In this document: positions 18,571 through 26,997 of the stretch, in pieces
Numbering within the stretch: the stretch's first letter is position 1
Layout: the number at the start of each line of letters is the position of its first letter
Source: an uncultured Bacteroidia bacterium
GTDB taxonomy: Bacteria > Bacteroidota > Bacteroidia > Bacteroidales > UBA932
DNA: 64,000 bases
Assembly (NCBI GenBank): GCA_902769525.1
Contig: CACXPG010000001.1
Location: 62,001 to 126,000 of the forward strand
Reading direction: 5' to 3'
Translations under genes and position numbers: made by a program
The notes under the pieces: model-generated
Told to the model about the DNA's origin: nothing
What the model saw: only the letters and a program-made list of their open reading frames with translations
Database searches by the model: none

Positions 18571-19252
18571 AAAGACAATCATCATTCTCTGCGACGGGAA
18601 TTTCCCGACCAAAGGGCCGGCTCTGAAAGCGCTGAAAGACTCCCGGAAGCAGAAATCAAGATACACACTGATCTCCTGTGACGGGGCCATCCTCAACCTT
18701 CTTGAAAACGGGATGGATGCCGACTGGATAGTGGGTGATATGGACACTCTCCCCAAGAAATACCAGGCCAGATTCAAGGACAAAATCCATAAGGAAGCCG
18801 AGCAGGATTTCAACGACCTGGCAAAGGCTTTCCGCTTTGCACTTGGCCTTATCGCTGAGGATAATAAAGACACTGCATATTCCATCATAATCCTGGGAGC
18901 AACCGGGAAAAGGGAAGACCACGCCCTGGGCAACATTTCCTATCTTCCGATGTTTGCTCAAACCCTCAGGGAAAGGTTTCCTAAAAGAACGATAAGCGTT
19001 TCCGCCGTAACGGATTACGGGGTGTTTGTCCCGATTCTTGACACTACCCGCCTGAAAGGAGAACCGGGAGACAAGATATCCATCTTCGCATTTGACCAGA
19101 CCCTGAAAATCAAGTCAACCGGACTGGAATACAAGACCGACGAGGTAACCTTCGACCTGTGGTGGAAGGCTACCCTCAACACATTTAAAAAGCGGGATGT
19201 GCTGCTTAAATTCAGCCATCCCGCCAAAGCCTTGCTTTATTTTCCTTTCTAA
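18548..19252 (+). CDS. thiN: Thiamine pyrophosphokinase
   Basis: Protein of 234 residues. The TPK catalytic domain shows SCDGAILNLLENGM, the GDMDTLP motif that binds Mg-ATP, and the block ILGATGKREDHALGNI. The C-terminal thiamine-binding beta region is present but diverged. It converts thiamine to the coenzyme thiamine diphosphate in one ATP-dependent step. It overlaps the end of fmt by 23 nt and runs tail-to-tail with the CNT transporter gene, sharing the last bases. Confidence 0.9.
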   Translation: MKTSASSEKTIIILCDGNFPTKGPALKALKDSRKQKSRYTLISCDGAILNLLENGMDADWIVGDMDTLPKKYQARFKDKIHKEAEQDFNDLAKAFRFALGLIAEDNKDTAYSIIILGATGKREDHALGNISYLPMFAQTLRERFPKRTISVSAVTDYGVFVPILDTTRLKGEPGDKISIFAFDQTLKIKSTGLEYKTDEVTFDLWWKATLNTFKKRDVLLKFSHPAKALLYFPF

Positions 19253-20847
19253 GCCAGGAACATTCCTACCATTGCGGCTGAAACCAGTGCAACGAGGGCA
19301 GATCCGAGCAATGCCCTGATTCCGTATTCGCCGAGTATGGACTGCTTGTTAGGAGCCATGCCTCCGACACCTCCGATTATGATACCGATAGAGGCGAAGT
19401 TTGCGAATCCGCAGAGCACGTAAGTTGCCATCACGATGGACTTAGGAGAAGAGAATACGCTGTTCTGGAGCATCTCGGTGAGAGATCCGTAGCCGATAAA
19501 CTCGGTGAGTATGAGTTTCTCTCCAAGGAGTCTTCCCACATATCCGATATCTGCACTAGGAACTCCGATGAGCCATATTACAGGATAGAACAGGTAAGAC
19601 AGTATGCACTCCAGGCTGAGGTCTGTGTATCTTCCGTCAGTAGCAGCTGCAATCCAGCGGTCCATAGCCGGGAAGCTGATGATGTTCAGAATATAGTTTA
19701 CACCTGCAATCAAAGCATAGAACACAAGCAGCATCGCTGCCACGTTTGCGGCAAGCTTCAGACCCTGGGTTGTTCCTATTGAGATAGCATCCAGTATGTT
19801 GCTTCCAAGTTTTTCCTTGGATACCTGAACTGACCTGTCTATCTCCTCTGTTTCAGGCTTGAGAATCTTGGCCATTGCTATAGCTCCAGGAGCCGCCATC
19901 ACGGAGGCGCTCAGAAGGTGCTTTGCAAATTCTACTGTCATCACCGGATCTCCGCATCCAAGCATTCCGATATATGCCGCCAGCACTCCACCGCTCATAG
20001 TGGCCATACCGGAAACCATAATCAGCATAAGTTCGCTTCGGGTCATCTTAGGAATGTACTCCTTAACCATCAGAGGAGCTTCTGTCTGGCCGAGGAACAC
20101 GTTGCCTGCGCAGGACAGAGACTCGGCTCCGGAAACGTTCATGAGTTTTGTCATCACCCATCCCATTGCATAGACAACCTTCTGGAGAATTCCAAGGTAG
20201 AACAGCAGAGATGTCAGTGCAGAGAAGAACACGATAGTAGGAAGAATCTGGAACACGAATATGTATCCCACTCCACCAGTGTCCATCAGAGGCCCGAACA
20301 AGAAGTCCGCTCCGGCCTTTGTCCATCCCAATACTGCCACAAAGCATTTTCCGAAGACTTCAAAGAACCTCTGCACCGCAGGGAACATCAGCACCGAGAA
20401 GGCAATGATGAACTGCAGAAGCAGTGCCATTCCAACTGTCTTCCAGTTGACTTTCTTTCTGTCCGTGGAGAAAATCCAGGCAATGAACAGAATAACCAGA
20501 ATTCCGAGGATTCCCTTTGCAATAGATCCGAAACTGAAGTGCAGTTCTTTTTCCTGCAGAATCCTGCTGAACATCTCCTTTCTCTTGGCAAGAGCCTCGT
20601 CTTTGGAAACTTCCTCTGAATTTGTTTCCGGCTGGACAGTTTCTGCCGCAGACGTGGTTATAGCTTCTGCAGCGGGATCGACTGCCTGGGCTACCTGCTC
20701 AGCTGCCTGAGGCTGTGGATCGGTCTGAACGGCTGCGTTAACCATTCCGCAGATAAATCCCACGGCAATGATAACCAGCGCAACCTTCAGAAACTTAGGC
20801 CCCATGAATCCAATCCTGGGACCGCTTTTCTTTGTAGTTTTCTTCAT
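19249..20847 (-). CDS. Concentrative nucleoside transporter (CNT/NupC family)
   Basis: Protein of 532 residues from the ATG at 20847. The CNT core is clear: LPTIVFFSALTSLLFYLGIL, the substrate-site block GQTEAPLMVKEY, VSGMATMSGGVLAAYIGML, and NFASIGIIIGGVGGMAP near the end. It imports nucleosides with Na+ or H+. NupC proteins usually have about 400 residues; this one has about 130 extra at the N-terminus, with a membrane helix (about 20-40) and an Ala/Gln/Glu-rich linker. It is divergent from tgt. Confidence 0.93.
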   Translation of the reverse strand: MKKTTKKSGPRIGFMGPKFLKVALVIIAVGFICGMVNAAVQTDPQPQAAEQVAQAVDPAAEAITTSAAETVQPETNSEEVSKDEALAKRKEMFSRILQEKELHFSFGSIAKGILGILVILFIAWIFSTDRKKVNWKTVGMALLLQFIIAFSVLMFPAVQRFFEVFGKCFVAVLGWTKAGADFLFGPLMDTGGVGYIFVFQILPTIVFFSALTSLLFYLGILQKVVYAMGWVMTKLMNVSGAESLSCAGNVFLGQTEAPLMVKEYIPKMTRSELMLIMVSGMATMSGGVLAAYIGMLGCGDPVMTVEFAKHLLSASVMAAPGAIAMAKILKPETEEIDRSVQVSKEKLGSNILDAISIGTTQGLKLAANVAAMLLVFYALIAGVNYILNIISFPAMDRWIAAATDGRYTDLSLECILSYLFYPVIWLIGVPSADIGYVGRLLGEKLILTEFIGYGSLTEMLQNSVFSSPKSIVMATYVLCGFANFASIGIIIGGVGGMAPNKQSILGEYGIRALLGSALVALVSAAMVGMFLA

Positions 20848-20886
20848 ATAGATTTGGTTTTGTCTTTCCAAACTGCATTGATATTA

Positions 20887-20894
20887 CAAATATA
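20887..20894 (-). promoter_or_regulatory. -7 box of the CNT transporter gene
   Basis: TATATTTG on the minus strand, 39 nt before the ATG at 20847. It is only 10 bp from the divergent -7 box of tgt, so the two polymerase sites must overlap. Confidence 0.65.
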
Positions 20895-20904
20895 CAATTT
20901 TTCG

Positions 20905-20912
20905 TACTTTTG
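20905..20912 (+). promoter_or_regulatory. -7 box of tgt, very close to the start codon
   Basis: TACTTTTG ends 6 nt before the tgt ATG at 20919. With the usual -7 to start-site distance of Bacteroidota promoters, the mRNA would begin at the AUG or within a few bases of it. Confidence 0.65.
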
Positions 20913-20918
20913 CCGTGT

Positions 20919-22052
20919 ATGTTTTTTGAGCTGATTAAGAATAATCCCGACAGTTACGCCAGGGCTGGAGTCCTCCACACAGACCACGGAGACATTCCAA
21001 CCCCTATCTTCATGCCTGTAGGCACTGTTGGAAGCGTAAAGGGAGTTTATCACAGGGACCTCAAGGAAGACATTAAGGCAAAGATTATCCTGGGCAACAC
21101 TTATCATCTTCTGCTCAGGCCGGGAACTGACCTGATAAACAAGGCCGGAGGGCTTCACAAGTTCGTCAGCTGGGACAGGCCGATCCTCACCGACAGCGGA
21201 GGGTTCCAGGTGTTCTCACTTGCGGCAAGAAGGAAGATCACGGAAGAAGGCTGCACATTCCAGTCTCACATAGACGGATCAAGGCATATATTCACCCCGG
21301 AGAACAACGTGGATGTGCAGAGAATGATCGGGGCGGATATAATTATGGCGCTGGACGAGTGCACCCCGGGAACTGCTGATTTCCAGTATGCCAAGAAGTC
21401 TATGGAAAGAACCCACCGCTGGCTGAAAAGATGCATCGCAAGGTTCAAGGAGACTGAGCCGCTTTACGGTTACCGCCAGTTTTTCTTCCCGATAGTGCAG
21501 GGTTGCGTCTATCCAGAACTTAGAAGAGAAGCGGCCAGAATCATCGCAGAGGCAGATATGGACGGATGCGCCATCGGAGGGCTTTCAGTGGGAGAACCTA
21601 CGGAAAAGATGTACGAGATGCTGGATGTTCTCAAGGAAGAATTGCCGGTCAGCAAGCCGAGATACCTGATGGGAGTTGGAACTCCTGCAAACATACTGGA
21701 AGGCATAGACCGCGGAGTGGATATGTTTGACTGCGTGATGCCTACAAGGAACGGAAGAAACGGAATGCTCTTCACCTGGGAAGGCACAATAAACATAAAG
21801 AACAAGAAATGGGCGGAAGATTTCTCCCCGATTGACCCGCAAGGCACGTCGTTTGTAGACCACACATATACGAAGGCGTACCTAAGGCACATGTTCGTGG
21901 CGGGAGAGATGCTGGGAGCGGAGATAGCAAGCTACCACAACCTGGCTTTCTACCTGGACCTTGTCACAAAGGCAAGAGAGCATATCGTTGCGGGAGACTT
22001 CAAGAAATGGAAAGAAGAGGCTGTAGAGAAACTTGCCAGAAGAATTAGTTAA
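20919..22052 (+). CDS. tgt: tRNA-guanine transglycosylase
   Basis: Protein of 377 residues starting MFFELIKNNPDSYARAG. It shows the catalytic Asp block LTDSGGFQVFSL, the second Asp in GVDMFDCVMPTRNGRNGMLF, and GGLSVGEPTEKM. It exchanges guanine-34 for the queuine precursor preQ1 in tRNAs for Asp, Asn, His and Tyr. The zinc site typically reads CxCxxC plus His near the end; the SFVDHTYTKAYLRHMF segment holds the His but lacks the cysteines seen in many homologues, where Val-Asp-His-Thr replaces the first of them. queG lies nearby at 24300. Confidence 0.96.
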   Translation: MFFELIKNNPDSYARAGVLHTDHGDIPTPIFMPVGTVGSVKGVYHRDLKEDIKAKIILGNTYHLLLRPGTDLINKAGGLHKFVSWDRPILTDSGGFQVFSLAARRKITEEGCTFQSHIDGSRHIFTPENNVDVQRMIGADIIMALDECTPGTADFQYAKKSMERTHRWLKRCIARFKETEPLYGYRQFFFPIVQGCVYPELRREAARIIAEADMDGCAIGGLSVGEPTEKMYEMLDVLKEELPVSKPRYLMGVGTPANILEGIDRGVDMFDCVMPTRNGRNGMLFTWEGTINIKNKKWAEDFSPIDPQGTSFVDHTYTKAYLRHMFVAGEMLGAEIASYHNLAFYLDLVTKAREHIVAGDFKKWKEEAVEKLARRIS

Positions 22053-22054
22053 AG

Positions 22055-23188
22055 ATGTTCAAGCTGAGCTTAGATAAAATAAAGCAGGATATCCGTGATT
22101 TCAAGCCGCAGATAACTACTGTGGACCGGTACATCATAAAGAAGTTCATCGGTACATACATTGTGGCTCTGCTGCTGATTATCGGCATCGTGATAATCTT
22201 TGACCTGAGCGAGAAGGTGGACAAGTTTGTCACCAACCAGGCGCCGCTTAAGCTGATCATCTTCCAGTACTACGCCAACTTCATCCCGTACTTCATCAAC
22301 ATGTTCAGCCCGATGTTCGTGTTTTTGACCGTAATCTTCTTCACTTCCAAGATGGCGGCCAACACGGAGATCATCGCGATACTGGCAGGAGGCATCAGCT
22401 TCAAGAGGCTTATGTGGCCGTACTTTATTTCCGCCACGGCCATTGTCATTTTCTCACTGATCCTCAACCTTTACGTCATCCCTCCCTGCAACAAGGGAAG
22501 GCTTGCCTTCGAGCAGAAGTACGTGAGAAAAAAGTACACCGAATTCTCAAGAAACGTCCATTACCAGATAAATCCCGGAACTTTCCTCTACGTTCAGAGC
22601 TTTGCCCCGAGCAACAACACCGCCTACGGATTTTCGCTTGAAAGCATCGAAGGTCACGACATCGTTTCCAAGCTCAGCGCCACCGAAGCCCAGTGGGACT
22701 CCACCGCCCAGTGCTGGAAACTCAGAAACTATATGCTCCGCACCTTTGTGGACGGAATGGAATCTGTTAAGACAGGCAAGAGCCTGGATACATCCATAGC
22801 GGTGACGGTAGATGATTTCTACCGCAGGAGAAACACCGTCCAGACACTTCCTGACGGACAGCTGAGGCGTCTGATCAGAGACCAGAAAGTGCGTGGAGAC
22901 AAAGACGTGATGTTCTCCCTGATTGAGCAGAACGAGAGATGGGCAATGCCGTTTGCGGCGTTTATACTCACCCTTATCGGAGTTTCACTTTCTTCCAAGA
23001 AACGAAGAGGAGGAATCGGCCTTAACATCGGAATAGGAATCGCGCTGAGTTTCTCCTACATTCTCTTCATGAGATTTGCCCAGATGTTTGTCTATAGCGG
23101 AAGCCTTCCGCCGTTCATAGCCCTGTGGCTGCCGAACGTGCTGTATCTGATTATCGCGATATACCTCTACAGGATAGCCCCTAAATAA
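22055..23188 (+). CDS. LptF/LptG-family permease (short form)
   Basis: Protein of 377 residues of the YjgP/YjgQ family. It begins with a short cytoplasmic segment and the typical DRYIIKKFIGTYI entry into helix 1, has about three further helices to residue 135, a periplasmic domain (about 140-280) and a C-terminal pair of helices. It is expected to pair with another LptF/G subunit, possibly the one at 16029, to export lipopolysaccharide. It lies 2 nt after tgt, a common neighbour in Bacteroidota. Confidence 0.9.
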   Translation: MFKLSLDKIKQDIRDFKPQITTVDRYIIKKFIGTYIVALLLIIGIVIIFDLSEKVDKFVTNQAPLKLIIFQYYANFIPYFINMFSPMFVFLTVIFFTSKMAANTEIIAILAGGISFKRLMWPYFISATAIVIFSLILNLYVIPPCNKGRLAFEQKYVRKKYTEFSRNVHYQINPGTFLYVQSFAPSNNTAYGFSLESIEGHDIVSKLSATEAQWDSTAQCWKLRNYMLRTFVDGMESVKTGKSLDTSIAVTVDDFYRRRNTVQTLPDGQLRRLIRDQKVRGDKDVMFSLIEQNERWAMPFAAFILTLIGVSLSSKKRRGGIGLNIGIGIALSFSYILFMRFAQMFVYSGSLPPFIALWLPNVLYLIIAIYLYRIAPK

Positions 23189-23192
23189 AAAA

Positions 23193-23219
23193 AAAGAGGA
23201 GTTTAATACTCCCCTCTTT
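23193..23219. terminator. Hairpin terminator between convergent genes
   Basis: Imperfect inverted repeat: AAAGAGGAGT faces ACTCCCCTCTTT with a two-base bulge, and an A-run lies on the left side. It separates the permease gene from the convergent dehydrogenase gene, whose stop codon lies inside the loop. Confidence 0.7.
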
Positions 23220-24165
23220 CAACTTTCTGCTTGCAGACCTTAAGCATGTCGTCTATCATTTCCTGAAGCCCCCATTTCGGGTTCCAGCCCCATTCTTCAC
23301 GGGCGCAGCTGTCGTCCATTACATCCGGCCAGCTGGCTGCGATGGCTGCCTTTACAGGATCTATCTGGTAGTCCCAGGTGAATGACGGTATTCTCTTCTT
23401 TATCTCGATAAAGAGCTCTTCAGGAGTGAAGCTCATGGAAGCGATGTTGAAGGAGTTTCTATGGACAAGCTTTGACGGGTCGGCCTCCATCAGCTGGGTT
23501 GTAGCCTCCAGGGCATCAGGCATATAAACCATATCCATATAGGCGTCCTTAGGAACTGTGCAAGTGTATTTTCCGTTCTTTACAACCTCGTAGAAAACCT
23601 CCACCGCATAGTCTGTTGTGCCGCCGCCAGGAAGGCATCCGTTGGAGATGATTCCAGGGAAACGCACGCTGCGGGTGTCAACTCCAAATCTCTTGTGATA
23701 GTAATCGCTGAGAAGCTCTCCGCTTACTTTGCATACTCCGTAGATGGTGTCAGGCCTCATTATAGTGTCCTGCGGAGTCTTGTAATGAGGGGTGCTGTTT
23801 CCGAAGGCGCCTATGGATGAAGGGGTGAACAGGGCGCACTTGAATTCTCTTGCAAGATTCAGCGAGTTCAGAAGGGCTCCCATATTTATCTTCCAGGCAA
23901 GGTCCGGATTCAACTCTCCCTTTGCGGAAAGCAGGGCTACAAGATTGTAGATACCGTCTATTCCGTATTTCTTTATTGCCGCTCCGTAACCTTCAAAATC
24001 GAGAGCGTCCAGCTGTATTGCCTCGCAGGTCTGGGAAAGTCTCTTGACCACCTCAGGCCTTACTTCTGCCGCAATGACGTTTTCTTTTCCGTATGTCTTC
24101 TGCAGGTGCGGAACCAGTTCTGTCCCGATCTGACCGCCTGCACCAACAACCAATATCTTTTTCAT
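23203..24165 (-). CDS. SDR-type L-threonine 3-dehydrogenase-like protein
   Basis: Protein of 320 residues of the extended short-chain dehydrogenase/epimerase family. The NAD-binding motif GAGGQIG is at residues 8-14, Ser/Thr in FTPSSIGAFG, and the catalytic YGVCK pair at about 142-146. The overall pattern, with FPGIISNGCLPGGGTTDYAVE, matches the UDP-galactose-epimerase-like L-threonine dehydrogenases that oxidise threonine to 2-amino-3-ketobutyrate. The partner ligase Kbl is not in the window, so the substrate is a family-based inference. Confidence 0.85.
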   Translation of the reverse strand: MKKILVVGAGGQIGTELVPHLQKTYGKENVIAAEVRPEVVKRLSQTCEAIQLDALDFEGYGAAIKKYGIDGIYNLVALLSAKGELNPDLAWKINMGALLNSLNLAREFKCALFTPSSIGAFGNSTPHYKTPQDTIMRPDTIYGVCKVSGELLSDYYHKRFGVDTRSVRFPGIISNGCLPGGGTTDYAVEVFYEVVKNGKYTCTVPKDAYMDMVYMPDALEATTQLMEADPSKLVHRNSFNIASMSFTPEELFIEIKKRIPSFTWDYQIDPVKAAIAASWPDVMDDSCAREEWGWNPKWGLQEMIDDMLKVCKQKVERGEY

Positions 24166-24190
24166 ATGTCTTTCGTATTTTATCTAAAAA

Positions 24191-24226
24191 CCTTAAAGCA
24201 TTTTTTGCTTTAGGAGAACAAAATTA
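24191..24226 (-). promoter_or_regulatory. Promoter and 5' stem-loop of the SDR dehydrogenase gene
   Basis: The -7 box TAATTTTG is at 24219-24226 on the minus strand. A hairpin with arms AAAGCA and TGCTTT plus flanking pairs (24191-24214) follows at once, so the mRNA would begin with a stem-loop. Confidence 0.55.
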
Positions 24227-24284
24227 ATAAAAATCTTTATTCTTGTCTTAAATAATTAGAAAAATACTATTCTGCTTAATTTCT

Positions 24285-24292
24285 TAAATTTG
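24285..24292 (+). promoter_or_regulatory. -7 box of queG
   Basis: TAAATTTG lies 7 nt before the TTG at 24300 and 64 nt before the first in-frame ATG at 24357. It also contains the in-frame stop that limits the open frame upstream. Confidence 0.6.
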
Positions 24293-24299
24293 TTGTGCT

Positions 24300-25262
24300 T
24301 TGGGAAAATCCGGAAACAATATAAGCGCTGAGGAACTGTGGGAAGGCATCGAGAAGATGGCTGCCGGGCTTGGCTTTGCCGACTGCGGATGCGCTCATCT
24401 GGCCCCCCTTTCCGGAAGCCGGGAAGAAAAGCGCTACAGGGAGGCTGAACAAATGGGGCACTTCGGCAAGATGGAGTATCTGAAGCGCAATGTGGACAAA
24501 AGGATGGACCCAAGTCTTCTTCTCCCCGACGCCAAAAGCGTTATTGTGTTCCTGGCTCCCTACTCGGCAGAAAGCGTCACCACACAGGACGGTCTCCGGT
24601 TTTCCTCATACGCCCTCGGGGAAGACTATCACAAGGTAATAAAGGACAAGCTCTACCGTATAGTATCGTTCATTGAAGAAACTTCCGGCCGGAAGAAAAT
24701 CTGCAGGGTGTTCACCGATTCCGCTCCAGTTATGGAAAGGGCCTGGGCTGTAAAGGCCGGGCTGGGATTCATCGGCAAGAACAATTTCCTGGTAAGCCCC
24801 AGGGCGGGCATAAAGAACTTTCTGGGCATCATTATCACTGCCGTGGAACTCCCGTATTCTGCCAAAACGGCGGAAAACGCCTGCGGACAATGCACCCGCT
24901 GCCTGGACGCCTGCTCCCGCAAAGCCTTGTATGAGCCGTTCCGCATAGACGCATCCAAATGCCTGTCGTACAAAACAATAGAAGAACCACTTGACGAGGC
25001 GGACAAAGGGCGGACAGACACATCCCGGGTGGATTTTTCTCAAAAATGGGTGTTCGGGTGTGACGACTGCGCCGATGCCTGCCCCTACAACCGCTTCAAC
25101 AAGCCCGGATGGCCGGAGTTTTCCTCCAACAGGGAGTTTCTCAAGACCTGCACCAGGGATTTCTGGAACAGTATCACGGAAGAGGAATTCCAGAGCCGGT
25201 TCAAGAATTCCCCTATCCTCAGGGCCGGCCTTTCCAAAATCAGACAAAACATATCGCGATGA
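24300..25262 (+). CDS. queG: Epoxyqueuosine reductase
   Basis: Protein of 320 residues if it starts at the TTG at 24300; the first in-frame ATG is 19 codons later and would cut into the helix that aligns with QueG. It has the cobalamin-binding/catalytic region (YALGEDYHKVI, FTDSAPVMERAWAVKAGLGFIGKN) and two [4Fe-4S] motifs CGQCTRCLDAC and CDDCADACPYN. It reduces epoxyqueuosine to queuosine in tRNA using cobalamin. It lacks the C-terminal HEAT repeats found in long forms. Its stop overlaps the next ATG (ATGA). Confidence 0.93.
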   Translation: MGKSGNNISAEELWEGIEKMAAGLGFADCGCAHLAPLSGSREEKRYREAEQMGHFGKMEYLKRNVDKRMDPSLLLPDAKSVIVFLAPYSAESVTTQDGLRFSSYALGEDYHKVIKDKLYRIVSFIEETSGRKKICRVFTDSAPVMERAWAVKAGLGFIGKNNFLVSPRAGIKNFLGIIITAVELPYSAKTAENACGQCTRCLDACSRKALYEPFRIDASKCLSYKTIEEPLDEADKGRTDTSRVDFSQKWVFGCDDCADACPYNRFNKPGWPEFSSNREFLKTCTRDFWNSITEEEFQSRFKNSPILRAGLSKIRQNISR

Positions 25263-26131
25263 AAATACTTACTCCAGTAGATATTCCGAAACCGGAAAGA
25301 CAGATAGACTTCTCCTGCAAGATCCTTTGCCTGGGAAGCTGCTTTGCAGACAGTATGGGAGAGAAGCTCGCTCAGTACGGCTTTGACTGCCTGGTGAACC
25401 CTTTCGGCACGCTGTACAACATCTGCTCGGTTTTCAATTCGCTTATGAGGCTTGGAGCGGTCTCCGGCCTTCTCAGAAGCAGCGACAACCCTCTGTTTTC
25501 CAAAGAAGACATTATCCTGCGCCCGGACGGGAAGTTTGTCACCTGGAGCCACCATTCAAGGTGCGGCCTTAGACAGACAGAAGGAACTGCGGAAGATTTC
25601 CTCAAAAAAGCCAACCAGGACCTTAATAATGCCGCAGATTTCTTCTGCCAGGCAGATACGGTAATCATCACTCTCGGAACATCTTTCGTCTATAAGCTCA
25701 AGGGCACGGAGTTCGTGGTTTCCAACTGCCACAAATTCCCCGCAAAGGATTTTGAAAGAGTGTTCGTCCCAGCTGAAGACACCACAGAGATGATCGCCCA
25801 GATAAAGGCGATGTTTCCAAAGAAACGTTTCATCTTTACCGTGAGCCCTATCCGGCATCTTGCAGACGGGGCCCACGGCAACAACCTGTCAAAGAGCGCC
25901 TTACTGCTGGCAATAGAAAATGCCGGAGCGGAGTATTTCCCGTCCTACGAGATAATGCTGGATGAACTCCGCGATTACCGCTGGTATGCGGAAGACATGA
26001 CTCATCCTTCCGAAGCCGCAATAAAGTATATCTTTGAGAAGTTTTCGGAGGCTTTCATCGCCGACGACTGCAAGGACCAAATGAAAGAGAACCTCAAGAC
26101 TTTCAAAGCATCACAACATCGCAACAAATAA
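25259..26131 (+). CDS. GSCFA-domain protein
   Basis: Protein of 290 residues from the ATG at 25259, which overlaps the queG stop. The family signature appears as LGSCFADSMGEKL near residue 25, followed by NPFGTLYN, TLGTSFVY and the late Asp/His block WYAEDMTHPSEAA. This is an SGNH-hydrolase-like layout with Ser in GSCF and Asp/His near the end, which suggests an esterase or lipase fold. No signal peptide is seen. The true substrate is unknown. The tight overlap with queG suggests cotranslation. Confidence 0.85.
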   Translation: MKILTPVDIPKPERQIDFSCKILCLGSCFADSMGEKLAQYGFDCLVNPFGTLYNICSVFNSLMRLGAVSGLLRSSDNPLFSKEDIILRPDGKFVTWSHHSRCGLRQTEGTAEDFLKKANQDLNNAADFFCQADTVIITLGTSFVYKLKGTEFVVSNCHKFPAKDFERVFVPAEDTTEMIAQIKAMFPKKRFIFTVSPIRHLADGAHGNNLSKSALLLAIENAGAEYFPSYEIMLDELRDYRWYAEDMTHPSEAAIKYIFEKFSEAFIADDCKDQMKENLKTFKASQHRNK

Positions 26132-26142
26132 AACCAGACAAT

Positions 26143-26997
26143 ATGAAAAAGATTTTTTTATCACTGATTATGCTGCTGGGCATTGGAGTTTCTGCCTTCG
26201 CCAGCAAGATCGTTACAGACAGCATCCACAGCAACATCCTGAATTTCACCCACAAGTACAATGTCTACCTGCCGGACGGATATGACAAGGGTGACCAGAA
26301 GTATCCTGTTGTATATCTTTTCCACGGAATGTACGGCGGTTATTCCGACTGGGTCAAGATGGGAAACATGAAACTTGTTGCAGACGAGCTGATTGCAAGC
26401 GGAGAGGCCTGCCCTATGATTATCGTTATGCCTAATGCCGGTGACTGGGACATCTACAAGGTCCAGAACGGCTATTTCAACATCCCGGGATGGAACTATG
26501 AAGACTTTTTCTTCAAGGAATTCATGCCTGAGGTGGAAAGCAAATACCGCATACAGGCAGACAAGGGTCACCGCTCGGTAATGGGCCTGAGTATGGGAGG
26601 CGGCGGATGCGTGGTCTATTGCCAGAAGCATCCTGACATGTTCTCCTCCTGCTACGCGATGAGCGCCTGGCTGGACACCAAGCAGCTTAACGACGAAAAG
26701 GCCGACAAGGGAGACATGCTCTATACCCTCAACCGCAGCGTAAGGCAGAATTCCGCCCTTGACTTTGTGGAGAATGCAGACGAAGCTACGGTAAACAAAC
26801 TCAGGAGCATCAAGTGGTTCATAGACTGCGGAGACGAAGACAGCCTCCTGGACCAGAACGTGATCTTCTACCAGAAGATGAGGGCAAAGAGAATCAAGGC
26901 TGAATTTAGGGTAAGAAACAGCGGCCACAACTGGGAATACTGGCACACAGCCCTAAAGCTTGCCCTGCCGTTTGCATCGCGGAGCTTTACCAGATAA
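26143..26997 (+). CDS. Secreted alpha/beta-hydrolase esterase (copy 1)
   Basis: Protein of 284 residues with a signal peptide (1-20, cleaved after AFA). It belongs to the putative-esterase family (PF00756; FrmB/Fes/antigen 85-like). The nucleophile is Ser150 in GLSMGGGG, the acid is likely the Asp in WFIDCGDED, and the His is in NSGHNWEYWHTAL. The oxyanion segment is LFHGMYGG. It probably cleaves acyl esters in the periplasm, for example on carbohydrates or xenobiotics. It lies 11 nt after the GSCFA gene, and its end overlaps the convergent fic gene by 11 nt. Roughly two-thirds of its residues match copy 2. Confidence 0.88.
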   Translation: MKKIFLSLIMLLGIGVSAFASKIVTDSIHSNILNFTHKYNVYLPDGYDKGDQKYPVVYLFHGMYGGYSDWVKMGNMKLVADELIASGEACPMIIVMPNAGDWDIYKVQNGYFNIPGWNYEDFFFKEFMPEVESKYRIQADKGHRSVMGLSMGGGGCVVYCQKHPDMFSSCYAMSAWLDTKQLNDEKADKGDMLYTLNRSVRQNSALDFVENADEATVNKLRSIKWFIDCGDEDSLLDQNVIFYQKMRAKRIKAEFRVRNSGHNWEYWHTALKLALPFASRSFTR

